Below are positions 35,891 through 44,017 of a stretch of 64,000 nucleotides of DNA, piece after piece (within the stretch, counting starts at the first letter, position 1; each line of letters begins with the position of its first letter). The notes beneath the pieces are model-generated. The model saw only the letters and a list, made by a program, of their open reading frames with translations, had not been told where the DNA came from and made no database searches. Origin of the DNA: Algibacillus agarilyticus. Its GTDB lineage: Bacteria; Pseudomonadota; Gammaproteobacteria; Enterobacterales; Alteromonadaceae. A program made the translations under genes and the position numbers. The stretch covers positions 1 through 64,000 of the forward strand of contig NZ_QMED01000016.1 of assembly GCF_003286125.1 (NCBI RefSeq). The letters run 5' to 3'.

Positions 35891-38344
35891 ATGATGATGT
35901 TAAAAAAAATATCCCGTGCCGTCTTGATCGGGTTACTACCGTTTAGCTTAATTGCCTGTGGCGATGATGCGACAAAACCCCAAACACCAAAGCAAAACTT
36001 GGTTGATGTGCAAGCGTCTATTATTGCTAGCCAAAACCCTTTGGTTGTTAGTGCACTGAAAAAACTAGAGACACTCGCAGCGCAAATGCAGCAAGCGCAA
36101 GAAAAAGGTATTGATATTACTCGCGAAGAAACATTAATGTGGTTCGCCAAAGAGTTTTTAAAATATGCCGATTGGGATGAAAACAATCGTGATGCCGTCG
36201 CGTATATGTTTGAAGCTTATAGCCCTTACCGCGCTAAAAAAGACCAACTTGCTGATGAAATCCCAGATTTTCAACGCACTAAAGTCAATGAGATTTTAGA
36301 TGCGGGTATTGCTGAATTGAGCCAAGTATTAACAGGTGAAATTAAACGTCGTCCGGTTAAAAAAGTTGATTGGCAAAATACGGTTGCAGGCGACAACATG
36401 TTTGTTAGCGATGGCAAGCCTATTTTTCTTTACGATTATTTTTCTAAATCAGTGGGCCGTCCATTATCAGATGAGCGTGTTTATAACGATCATTTAGGCG
36501 CAATTTATCATGGCGGCGAAAACCTTTATCCCGTTGATCATGACCGAGCGATTAATTCATTCTTGTTGAACGAAGATGGCAGCTGGAATGAAGAGCTAAT
36601 GAAAGAAGTCACGGGTATTTCAGATGAAAATATTGGTTTCTTAATTTATTGGAATATGGGCCTACCTGAGTGGATAGAAAAACAAGAACCTGAAGCCCGT
36701 AAAGGCCGATCGTTATTTACAGGCTATGATATTGATAACCCATTAGTGCGTGATGTTTGGGGTAAAATTGCGCAGAAAACCGGTGAGTTAACTAAAGATA
36801 AAAAAGTATCACGCATGGGCTATATTTTATCAAATGAGCCGCATTGGTATTCTGAAAAAAATCACTGGAGCCACCAATTTAAAGAGATGAATTCGATTTC
36901 GTCTTACACCCTCAATAAATTCAGAGTGTGGCTAGATAAAAAATATGCAGGCGATGTTAAGCAGTTAAATAAAAATTGGGGCAGCCAGTTTGCTAGCTTT
37001 GATAAAGTTGAAATTGAGATCCCAATTGATCGTGCAACCCGGGGCACGCCTATTTGGTACGATTGGAATCGTTACCACATGGATAGAAGTATTGATTGGT
37101 TCACTTATTTACAAGGTGAATTAAGAAAAGGTAACCCTGATGCACACACGTCATTAAAAATTATGCCTAACATGTTCAGTGAAGATACGCGTTCGCACGG
37201 TATTGATGTTGAAGCGTTAACTGAGCTGACTTCTATGATCGGTGACGATGCTCAAACGCGTGAGAAGCGTAAGTTGAACTTTAAAAAAGATGAAGAGTGG
37301 CAATCGCACTATGCGTGGTATTGGGAAGAGCTTGCGACATCGTATGATTTTATGGAATCGGTTGCGCCGAATAAAATTCATTTTAATTCAGAATCTCACT
37401 TTTTATCTGCATCTTGGTGGCGAGAGCTAGATACCTCGGTTGATTACGTGCATAGCGTTTATTGGTTGGCGACTTTGCAAGGTATGGATGCTAATTTAGC
37501 GTGGTTTTGGGCGCGTGACCCAGATGGTTCACCCGAAGATAGGCTTGAAGGTGAAATGAACTTTTTTGACCCTGCGTTAGCGGGTTCATTTGCGGGTTCA
37601 AATAACCAGCAACCTCATATTGCGAATGCTTATACGCAAGTTATGCATGATTTAAACAGCTTCTCGGAAGAGGTGATTGCGCTACGTGAACAACGTCGTC
37701 CAATCCGTTTATTTCATTCTGAAACATCGGCTATTAACAAACCTAAGCACATGTCTGCGCAATTTAAACTGTATGAAAAAGTTTTCTTTGATGGTTTCCC
37801 TGTCGGTTATGCCACCGAAAAAATCATCAAAAAACAAGATCACAGCTTGTGGGATAGCATTGTGGTGTATCAAACCGAGTTTGTTACTCAAGCGGAACTC
37901 GCTGCGTTACAAACATACTTAGATCAAGGTGGCACGGTGATTGTTGATTCAGCGGCTAGTTTGAGTAAAGACGAGTATGGTAATAAACATAAACAGTCTT
38001 TATCACAAGGTAAAGGCCAGCTGATTAATCTAAATGGTGAAGCTGATCTTGATGAAATTCGTCAAGTTGCACTTAAAGCATCGGCCGCGGGTTTACCCGA
38101 AGTCACGCTTAAAGAAGAAAATGGCACTCAACATAAAGGTTGTAACTGGCGTGTTGTTAAGCAAGCTGATGGTAGTTATTTAGTCAGTATTTTAAACTTA
38201 GGCAAACATGACGCTGACTTAACCTTAGGCTTAATGGGTAACAAAGCGATTCAGGTAACGGATCTATTTACTCAAAACGAGCTCAACCCACAATTTAGTT
38301 TAAAGCCAAGTGGCGTTAAACTTTTAAAGGTTGCTGTTAAATAA
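35891..38344 (+). CDS. GH42-like (clan GH-A) glycoside hydrolase lipoprotein
   Basis: An 817-residue lipid-anchored hydrolase. The lipobox is LIAC with Cys23. Residues 30-170 form a helical extension not usual for GH42. A TIM barrel follows from about 170, resembling the beta-galactosidase/agarase GH42 barrel, with the acid/base candidate Glu316 in LSNEPHWY and nucleophile candidate Glu501 in HFNSESHF. A Rossmann-like domain and a small beta domain follow (SIVVYQTEFVTQAELAALQTYLDQGGTVIVDSAA), as in GH42 domains B and C. Agarase GH50 also has a GH42-type barrel and cannot be excluded. It probably acts in the periplasm or on the cell surface on galactan or a similar algal polymer. Confidence 0.7.
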   Translation: MMMLKKISRAVLIGLLPFSLIACGDDATKPQTPKQNLVDVQASIIASQNPLVVSALKKLETLAAQMQQAQEKGIDITREETLMWFAKEFLKYADWDENNRDAVAYMFEAYSPYRAKKDQLADEIPDFQRTKVNEILDAGIAELSQVLTGEIKRRPVKKVDWQNTVAGDNMFVSDGKPIFLYDYFSKSVGRPLSDERVYNDHLGAIYHGGENLYPVDHDRAINSFLLNEDGSWNEELMKEVTGISDENIGFLIYWNMGLPEWIEKQEPEARKGRSLFTGYDIDNPLVRDVWGKIAQKTGELTKDKKVSRMGYILSNEPHWYSEKNHWSHQFKEMNSISSYTLNKFRVWLDKKYAGDVKQLNKNWGSQFASFDKVEIEIPIDRATRGTPIWYDWNRYHMDRSIDWFTYLQGELRKGNPDAHTSLKIMPNMFSEDTRSHGIDVEALTELTSMIGDDAQTREKRKLNFKKDEEWQSHYAWYWEELATSYDFMESVAPNKIHFNSESHFLSASWWRELDTSVDYVHSVYWLATLQGMDANLAWFWARDPDGSPEDRLEGEMNFFDPALAGSFAGSNNQQPHIANAYTQVMHDLNSFSEEVIALREQRRPIRLFHSETSAINKPKHMSAQFKLYEKVFFDGFPVGYATEKIIKKQDHSLWDSIVVYQTEFVTQAELAALQTYLDQGGTVIVDSAASLSKDEYGNKHKQSLSQGKGQLINLNGEADLDEIRQVALKASAAGLPEVTLKEENGTQHKGCNWRVVKQADGSYLVSILNLGKHDADLTLGLMGNKAIQVTDLFTQNELNPQFSLKPSGVKLLKVAVK

Positions 38345-38417
38345 AAAATTAGGTTAGGCAAACATCCCCAAGCACTTTAAACGAGCATGTTGAAGTGACT
38401 TGAGTATAATCGTTTAT

Positions 38418-38455
38418 AAAAGGCATCGTGCGCATTTTAGCTACGGTGCCTTTTT
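38418..38455 (+). terminator. Rho-independent terminator after the GH42-like gene
   Basis: AAAAGGCATCGT pairs with ACGGTGCCTTTTT across a 13-base loop and runs into a T-rich tract. It is convergent with the minus-strand gene at 38515, whose 3' end lies 60 bp away. Confidence 0.75.
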
Positions 38456-38488
38456 GTTTGTTTGTTTGTTTGTTTGTTTGTTTGTTTG
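38453..38488. repeat. Tetranucleotide microsatellite, (TTTG)9
   Basis: Nine perfect tandem copies of TTTG, starting in the T-run of the terminator. Such runs are prone to slippage, but it lies between convergent gene ends, so a regulatory role is not obvious. Confidence 0.95.
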
Positions 38489-38514
38489 CGTTTTTTTCAA
38501 GTTAGCGGACTAAC

Positions 38515-40179
38515 TTAGTTTGTTATTTTGGTGGCAATAACAATGGTGTCGGCTTGTCCTCGCCAAGGCGAATTATTAAACCAACCTTTGTGCACTTCAG
38601 GTTCGTGTTCAGCGTTTACCTCACCGGTTAATGTATTAAGCCATTTAAGGCGGTACTTATCTTTACCTTTGGCTAAATACCCCAATGTGACAGAGTAGTT
38701 CTCTTTGGGCACAAACACTAACACGGTGCCGGTTTTTTCGTTGGTTAAGTTATAACCTGAACCGTTACGGTTTGGCATTGGCGCAAAATCGGCAAAGTTG
38801 AATTGGTCGAGCAGCTTGCTCATGACGGCATAATACTCAAATTTGGGTTTATAAAAATGAGATCCGGTTTGAAAAGGATCATGAATAACCACATTCCATG
38901 ACGTGCCTTGCCAGTAATAGGTTTGATACACACCAGCAAATAAGTTCATGTAATTGCGGCGTAAGGTGACTTCGGGGTCTTCATAGGCACCCGGAAAAAC
39001 ACGAATAGGTGATAATTCATAACCCCCGTGTTCAATATTAACGATCGGTTTATTTGGAAAACGCGCTCTGACCTTTAACATAGTGGTATAGAGTGTATGT
39101 TTCCAATCTTGGGTCGAAATAAAATCGACTTCATCAGGGTGATTCGCGCAAAAACCAAAATCATGCACGGTGACTAATCGTTTAAAAGCATCTTGTTGAC
39201 GGATACGACTAATGCGCTCTGAGATATAGCCTTTGGTGGTATTTTCATAGTGCAACGCTTCTTTTGAAACATCCCAAATGATATTTGGAAAAGCCTGATA
39301 GCGTTTAATAATATAATCAAAGTATCGATTATCTTCAGCTGAACCTAACGCCGGCCAATTGACCATTTTATTCCACACATAAATCATTAAGTGATTAACA
39401 ATTTCACGTTCGTGCAGTGAAGACATAATGCGGTCGTAATGTTTAAAAAACTCAATGTTAAGGGCACTAAAATCAGGGTTTTCGTTGGAACCTAAAAAAG
39501 GAAAAATATCTTGTCTGCCGCCATATTCATATTCAGGGTAATCTTTAAGTATAGGATCTTTATCCCAAGATACATCATGTGAATAAACGGTAGTAACGAC
39601 TTGGTTGAAACCATTTTTAGCAACTAGATCAAGCAAGTGGTTGGTTTTTTTCAGTGTTTTATTGCCATAATCGAGTGCAAATAACCAATCTAACTCAAAT
39701 GCCATATTTGAATAATGGCTACCATCTTGATAATAGAAATGTTGCTTATCATCACTATTAAGTACGACGGCACCACGGCGGTTTTCTTTGGTATTTTTTG
39801 TGATGTTAAATTGACCGCTTAAGTAATTAAAGGCCTTAATGTCGCTAGTGATTTCATAATTAAAATCGCCAATGAACGCGCTAGAATAGCGTAAAACCCA
39901 TTGGTTATCGCCATTATAAAATAGCGGTATTGTTTGTTCTTTCTCACCTTTAATAATGGCAAAAACATTTTTTTCGAAAGGGTTTTCAACCGTGGTTTGA
40001 GCTTTAAAAATAATATCGGTCACTTGCCATTGCTGAGCATTAACCGGCTGCGGATTATATTGATGTTGCTTGATATGAGCGTGGGCTAACATGGGTAGCA
40101 GCGCAAATAAAAATAAAATCATGAATAAACAATCATTTAAATTAAAAGTTGTTTGTTTAGTACCGGTAGGTTTAAGCAT
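38515..40179 (-). CDS. DUF5060/DUF4038-type glycoside hydrolase, secreted
   Basis: A 554-residue exported protein. The signal peptide has a long N-terminal region and core LFMILFLFALLPMLAHA. A beta-sandwich of the DUF5060 type (TDIIFKAQTTVENPFEKNVFAIIKGE) precedes a TIM barrel of the DUF4038/GH140-like kind (LDWLFALDYGN, NGFNQVVTTVYSHD, HYDRIMSSLHEREIVNHLMIYV). Probable catalytic carboxylates lie in IIWDVSKEALH and NIEHGGYEL, and a short C-terminal beta domain follows. Related enzymes act on algal or plant side chains, but specificity here cannot be read. It is convergent with the GH42-like gene, so they form one functional group but not one operon. Confidence 0.72.
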   Translation of the reverse strand: MLKPTGTKQTTFNLNDCLFMILFLFALLPMLAHAHIKQHQYNPQPVNAQQWQVTDIIFKAQTTVENPFEKNVFAIIKGEKEQTIPLFYNGDNQWVLRYSSAFIGDFNYEITSDIKAFNYLSGQFNITKNTKENRRGAVVLNSDDKQHFYYQDGSHYSNMAFELDWLFALDYGNKTLKKTNHLLDLVAKNGFNQVVTTVYSHDVSWDKDPILKDYPEYEYGGRQDIFPFLGSNENPDFSALNIEFFKHYDRIMSSLHEREIVNHLMIYVWNKMVNWPALGSAEDNRYFDYIIKRYQAFPNIIWDVSKEALHYENTTKGYISERISRIRQQDAFKRLVTVHDFGFCANHPDEVDFISTQDWKHTLYTTMLKVRARFPNKPIVNIEHGGYELSPIRVFPGAYEDPEVTLRRNYMNLFAGVYQTYYWQGTSWNVVIHDPFQTGSHFYKPKFEYYAVMSKLLDQFNFADFAPMPNRNGSGYNLTNEKTGTVLVFVPKENYSVTLGYLAKGKDKYRLKWLNTLTGEVNAEHEPEVHKGWFNNSPWRGQADTIVIATKITN

Positions 40180-40601
40180 AAATTATGGGCTCTATTGGTA
40201 AACAGTGAAACACGTCAGTAAGATAAAGTGTTAATTGTATACAAAGTGTAACCGGTTTTATATTTATGTTAAAGCTTTTAGATGTAATTGATGATGTGTA
40301 TTGAGGTTTTTTGATACTGTGACTTAAAGAGTCACTTCAAGAACCGCCTCAAGGGTGGTCATCGATGTGTAGTCGATTCGCTTATGTATTATCGAATTAA
40401 ATCAGAGTTTTATATGTGCCTGTCTTGCATGGTCTATTCAAAAAAATGCGCAAGTTGCGCATTTTTATTTGCAAATAAACAATATAAATAGCAATGCGTT
40501 AGCTTATTTGTTAAAAATACATAAAGTATGAAAGTGCGCGCGGATTGAGTAGAAAAATGCGCAAATCGCGCATGATTAAGCGTTATATTACAAAAGGAGT
40601 T
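40180..40601. other. Intergenic mobile-debris region before the first cassette
   Basis: About 420 bases without a gene. It holds a REP-like fragment (TCGATGTGTAGTCGATTCGC ... GTGCCTGTCTTGCATGG, 40361-40435) resembling 29701-29770, a perfect hairpin AAAAATGCGCAAGTTGCGCA around 40443-40467, and a stretch ending GCGCATGATTAAGCGTTATA (40568-40587) that looks like the 3' end of an attC site just before the first cassette gene. Confidence 0.45.
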
Positions 40602-40604
40602 GTG

Positions 40605-41012
40605 GTGAAGTTTCTAGTATTTTTTACATTCAGTTTTCTGTCATACACAACTCAAGCTTGTATGGTTCCACCTAAAGGTTTAATTGAAGAACATAATAAT
40701 CAATTTGATTTACTTGTTTTATCCTCTCTATTAATCGCGGTTATTTCACTTTTAATAAGGTTGACCCATCAAAGATCTAGGTTGTGGGTGCCTGCAATTT
40801 TAGTATTAGGGTTTGGCTATTTTCCATTTATTCTATTTAACCTCGAAAGTTATGGGATAATCGGCCCAGGTGGTGCTTGTGGTCGTCCGGGTATGGTTCT
40901 AATAGGTCAAATATGTTTAGGTGGTTACTTAATTATTTTGTGTTACGAGCTATTTAAGTATTTAAAACATCGGCGTAACTTGTACTATAAGTCGTTAAAG
41001 CAGGACAAATAA
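40605..41012 (+). CDS. Cassette gene 1: small secreted/membrane protein of unknown function
   Basis: 135 residues from a GTG at 40605 preceded by AGGAG six bases upstream. That start gives a clean signal peptide (KFLVFFTFSFLSYTTQA, cut before CMVPP). About three hydrophobic segments follow (LLVLSSLLIAVISLLI, WVPAILVLGFGYFPFILF, MVLIGQICLGGYLIILCY) and a basic tail. No family recognised. Earlier in-frame starts lie in the candidate attC region and lack ribosome-binding sites. It is followed at once by an attC-like site, so it is probably an integron cassette product. Confidence 0.6.
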   Translation: MKFLVFFTFSFLSYTTQACMVPPKGLIEEHNNQFDLLVLSSLLIAVISLLIRLTHQRSRLWVPAILVLGFGYFPFILFNLESYGIIGPGGACGRPGMVLIGQICLGGYLIILCYELFKYLKHRRNLYYKSLKQDK

Positions 41013-41080
41013 CAGTTGGCTTTTACTCCTGCGTCGCTTATTTTAGCCAACATATTATTTGCCTCTTAACGAGGCGTTAG
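41003..41080. repeat. attC-like integron recombination site 1
   Basis: A 78-bp imperfect palindrome. CAAATAA...TTATTTG forms the outer pair, AGTTGGCT...AGCCAACA the inner pair around a loop TTTACTCCTGCGTCGC, and the right end reads CCTCTTAACGAGGCGTTAG. GCGTTAG matches the integron core site, and the next gene starts three bases later. A similar site at 43001 supports the call. No integrase gene is in the window. Confidence 0.7.
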
Positions 41081-41082
41081 CT

Positions 41083-41835
41083 ATGAAATTACTAAAAACT
41101 TACAACCTCGTATTCGTGTTGGCAGTATTTGTTTTGCCTTTCGAAGTTTATGCATTGTCCTGTGCGCAAATGCATGACCGAATAATTGCCGAGTGTAATT
41201 CGGGAAGTTGTATCGAATTTTTTTATGTACGAGAGGTGCCTTCGCATGGAGCATGTTCGAGAAGATCAACTATTCAAGAATCTCCAGAATGGGCAAAGAG
41301 GATTTTAGAATTTGAAATATCGGCTCGCAACCTATCAAATGAAGAGGGTCTTTATGAGCTTGAAATAGAGAATCGGTATTGGTCCAGTGAATACGTTTTC
41401 TCAAATGCGGAAGAATACATTCAGCTTGTAGAAGATGAGCCAAAAGGTAGGTACTTCCATCGCGAATTTAGCAAGATTGCTGATAGCTCTATGAGCGGAT
41501 TAAAAAATGAATGGGCTAATCGGGCACAAAATGAACACATGGAAATGATATTATGGAAAATCGGTGATTGGCTAAGTTTAGCTGTGTCTCTGGTGTTTCT
41601 AGTTTTCTCCATAGTATGGTTCAATAATTGGATTGCTGGCAGCAAAGGTATAAAGTGGTTATTTGTTTCTATCACGGGGCAGTCTGTGATTATGCTGCTC
41701 GCATTTTTGAGCGTAACAAGCTGGAATAATTTTCTTATAGCATTTATGGGGTTACTTATTCCTGGCGTTTGGTTTTATGAAATTGTTCATTTTATTATTA
41801 CATTAGTGAGGCGAAAATCGCGCTTAATCGGGTAG
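41083..41835 (+). CDS. Cassette gene 2: secreted membrane protein, 3' end fused to an intron relic
   Basis: 250 residues. Signal peptide (LKTYNLVFVLAVFVLPFEVYA), a soluble extracytoplasmic domain with several Cys (LSCAQMHDRIIAECNSGSCIEFF), then three hydrophobic helices near the C-terminus (LSLAVSLVFLVFSIVWF, WLFVSITGQSVIMLLAFL, FLIAFMGLLIPGVWFYEIV). No family recognised. The gene starts three bases after attC-like site 1, as in integron cassettes. Its last codons (ATC GGG TAG) belong to a group II intron-like sequence beginning at 41826, so the true C-terminus has probably been replaced. Confidence 0.55.
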   Translation: MKLLKTYNLVFVLAVFVLPFEVYALSCAQMHDRIIAECNSGSCIEFFYVREVPSHGACSRRSTIQESPEWAKRILEFEISARNLSNEEGLYELEIENRYWSSEYVFSNAEEYIQLVEDEPKGRYFHREFSKIADSSMSGLKNEWANRAQNEHMEMILWKIGDWLSLAVSLVFLVFSIVWFNNWIAGSKGIKWLFVSITGQSVIMLLAFLSVTSWNNFLIAFMGLLIPGVWFYEIVHFIITLVRRKSRLIG

Positions 41836-41935
41836 CCAAGGGTATCTAACCCTCAGCCCCCACAACACCCTGCATGCGGCTCCGCACAGGGCGTTTCCTG
41901 AAAATGTTTAACATGCACCGGCCGATTAGCTCCTT
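41826..41935 (-). mobile_element. Relic of the 3' end of a group II intron
   Basis: Read on the minus strand, this is GCCCTGTGCGGAGCCGCATG, then CAGGGTGTTGTGGGGGC, then GGCTACCCGATT. That is the order I know from the 3' terminal region (after the maturase gene) of bacterial group II introns, including those targeting attC sites. No maturase coding sequence remains. The assignment rests on remembered family features and needs a covariance-model search. Confidence 0.5.
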
Positions 41936-42034
41936 TGCACCCCAATAATGGTTTCTGTTTTTTTCGCGAGCTCATCGAGGACAAGCTCATCGAGGACAGG
42001 CTATCTAAGAAAAGATAAATTTAACAAATTATAA

Positions 42035-42112
42035 GGGACAGCCTTTCTAAGAAAAGAAGTATCAAAGCGATCTTGGCTACATTGTGTTTGATAAATGAGC
42101 GAGCTGATGGGT
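42035..42112 (+). repeat. REP-like ~77-bp repeat, copy 2
   Basis: GGGACAGCCTTTCTAAGAAA, then GATCTTGGCTACATTGTGTT, then GAGCGAGCTGATGGG. A shorter related fragment, GGACAGGCTATCTAAGAAAA, lies just upstream (about 41994-42018). It is followed by the GTGCCTGTCCTGCATGGTC motif at 42119, whose GCCTGTCC is complementary to the GGACAG start. Confidence 0.7.
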
Positions 42113-42481
42113 TTATATGTGCCTGTCCTGCATGGTCGATCAGGGTGGCGCGGTATGTAAATAATAATTTGACTCGATTAAATAACGAGTGTTCAATAAC
42201 GTATTGTTTTTATTGATATTTATAAAATTTTAATTTTACATAATAGGCCAAATATGGCCTGTTCTTTCACAAAAGTGTAAATGGCTTGTTTTTATAGGCT
42301 TAATTTAAGGTGAATGTAAAGTTAAATTGATGCTAACGTACTGACATTATTAAATAAATTTTAAGCAATACGGATATTTTTTAAATGCTGTTTATGAATG
42401 GCTTATAAGAATTATTGGTATTGAGTGTTAGTTTTACTTCATACTTTGCATCCTAATTATAATATAACTACACTGTAATTT

Positions 42482-42777
42482 ATGAGTGATATTAATTTTG
42501 AATGGGATCCTAAAAAGCCAGTACTAATATCAAAAAGCATGGTGTGAGTTTCGATGAAGCTCAATCTGTATTCTTTGATTCATATGCTCGTTTAATACCT
42601 GATCCCGATAGCTCTTTTAGCGAAGAACGTTTTATTATTCTCGGTCAAAGTAATGACTTTAAAACTTTAGCCGTATGTCATTGTTACCGAGAGCCGGATG
42701 ATAACATTCGTATTATTTCTGCTAGAAAAGCAGATAAATATGAACGCAAGCAATACGAGGAGTGTCGATATGCGTGA
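42482..42777 (+). pseudogene. brnT: BrnT-family toxin gene with a one-base frameshift
   Basis: Starts MSDINFEWDPKK and then loses frame in an A-run at 42512-42516. Adding one A restores the BrnT signature ASTNIKKHGVSFDEAQSVFFD, followed by the typical core ERFIILGQS and IRIISARKADKYERKQYE and the stop at 42777. BrnT is a type II ribonuclease-fold toxin. Translation from a GTG at 42544 would lack the N-terminal EWDPxKxxxNxxKHG strand, so the toxin is probably inactive. The stop overlaps the start of the antitoxin gene by 8 bp, as in known brnTA operons. Confidence 0.85.
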
Positions 42778-42979
42778 TCAATATGACTTTTCTAATTCCG
42801 TGCCTAATCCGTATGTGAAAAAGCTTAAAAAACAGATAACTATCCGTTTAGATCAAGATGTAATTGAGTACTTCAAACAGTTATCAGATCAAAATGGTGT
42901 TCCTTACCAAAATTTAATCAACCTTTACCTTAAAGATTGTGCTCAAAGCCATAAAGAATTAAAACTCAACTGGCAGTAG
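42770..42979 (+). CDS. brnA: BrnA-family antitoxin
   Basis: 69 residues with a ribbon-helix-helix C-terminal domain: KQITIRLDQDVIEYFKQLSDQNGVPYQNLINLYL is the standard BrnA/RHH fold (beta strand ITIRLD then two helices). BrnA binds BrnT and represses the operon promoter. The ATG at 42770 has GAGG ten bases upstream and overlaps brnT. The antitoxin is intact while the toxin is frameshifted. The gene is followed by attC-like site 2 after 21 bp, so brnTA looks like an integron-borne cassette, a common setting for toxin-antitoxin pairs. Confidence 0.85.
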   Translation: MRDQYDFSNSVPNPYVKKLKKQITIRLDQDVIEYFKQLSDQNGVPYQNLINLYLKDCAQSHKELKLNWQ

Positions 42980-43000
42980 GTAAAATTAAGTTGCTTAAAC

Positions 43001-43080
43001 GGACAAAAAACAGCTGGCTTTTGCTCGTCCCTCGCTAATTTTAGCCAGCTATTTTATTGCCGCTTAAGATGGCGTTGAGG
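43001..43080. repeat. attC-like integron recombination site 2
   Basis: An 80-bp imperfect palindrome parallel to site 1: GGACAAAAAACAGCTGGCTT opens, TTTTAGCCAGCTATTTTATT closes, and the right end reads GCCGCTTAAGATGGCGTTGAGG. The loop TTGCTCGTCCCTCGCTAA resembles that of site 1. The final GTTGAGG is a slight departure from GTTAGGC. Confidence 0.7.
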
Positions 43081-43219
43081 CTGTAGAATTTCTCTTTTTT
43101 AGAACAAAATCCGCACTTAATAAGCCTTTCAGATCCTTTTATTCTTTCGCTAAATTTTGTATTGAACGCCGATCTTCGTTGTGATCTAATTGATATTATT
43201 CAACTCGGTATTCAATTTC

Positions 43220-43693
43220 ATGGCTAATTACAAACCAGACTTATCCTGCCAAAGTAAATTTATCCCTATTGATTTTTCTCGCCAAATTATCCCCGGTACA
43301 TTCGAATATGCGTTGTCTCATATTGTCGATAATCATTTAGATTTATCGGGGTTTGATGACCATTACCATAACGATCACACCGGTGCCGCAGCTTATCCGC
43401 CTGCTGTTATGTTAAAGATCATTTTGTTCGCCTATTCACGTGGGCTCATCACCAGTCGTAAAATTGCGTTAGCGTGTCAAACCAATATCACGTTCATGAG
43501 TTTATCCGGCGACATTCAACCGCACTACACCTGCATTGCGGGGTTTGTCGCGAAAATGAAAGATCAAATCGAACCCCTGTTCACACAAGTATTAATGATA
43601 TGCGATAGCGAAGGCTTAATTGGTCGCCACATGTTTGGGACAGCCTTTCTAAGAAAAGAAGTATCAAAGCGATCTTGGCTACATTGTGTTTGA
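43220..43693 (+). pseudogene. IS1182-like transposase, N-terminal fragment
   Basis: From MANYKPDLSCQSKFIPIDF at 43220 to GLIGRHMF at 43636 the protein matches the N-terminal DUF772-containing region of IS1182-type (IS4/IS1380-related) transposases (YHNDHTGAAAYPPAVMLKII, YSRGLITSRKIALAC). At 43637 the sequence switches abruptly to REP-like repeat copy 3, and the last 18 residues before the stop at 43693 are encoded by that repeat. The DDE catalytic domain is gone, so the fragment is dead. Confidence 0.85.
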
Positions 43694-43712
43694 TAAATGA
43701 GTGAGCTGATCG
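43637..43712 (+). repeat. REP-like ~77-bp repeat, copy 3
   Basis: Nearly identical to copy 2 (GGGACAGCCTTTCTAAGAAA ... GAGTGAGCTGATCG). It starts exactly at the truncation point of the transposase gene, so it was either inserted there or captured by a recombination between repeats. Confidence 0.75.
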
Positions 43713-43960
43713 TTTTATTTATTCATTTTGATGGTGTTAAATACGCATAAATTACGTTGGATTGATGAATTTAGGTTTTTAGGCGTGACTATTTTCATCA
43801 TTGTTGATGTTCTACGTTTTTGCTTGTTTAGGTTGGTAAATTTTATATTAGCTTAGCTAAGTGAAATACTCGAAATAATGGGTTTTATGGGAGGAGTTGA
43901 TTATTTCCTGCAGATAACCATATTAACGCTATATTAAAAGATAAGCCTTAAGGTTTTTTA
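43713..43960. other. Intergenic region before the solute-binding protein gene
   Basis: About 250 AT-rich bases with no supportable gene. Confidence 0.35.
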
Positions 43961-44017
43961 TTGAATTTAGGTAGGATTAGGTGTTTATTATGTCGTTGTG
44001 CAAAGTTAGCCATTAGT

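Noticed and set aside
43637-43693. C-terminal 18 residues as a genuine transposase end
   Set aside because: They are encoded by the REP-like repeat found elsewhere in non-coding sequence.
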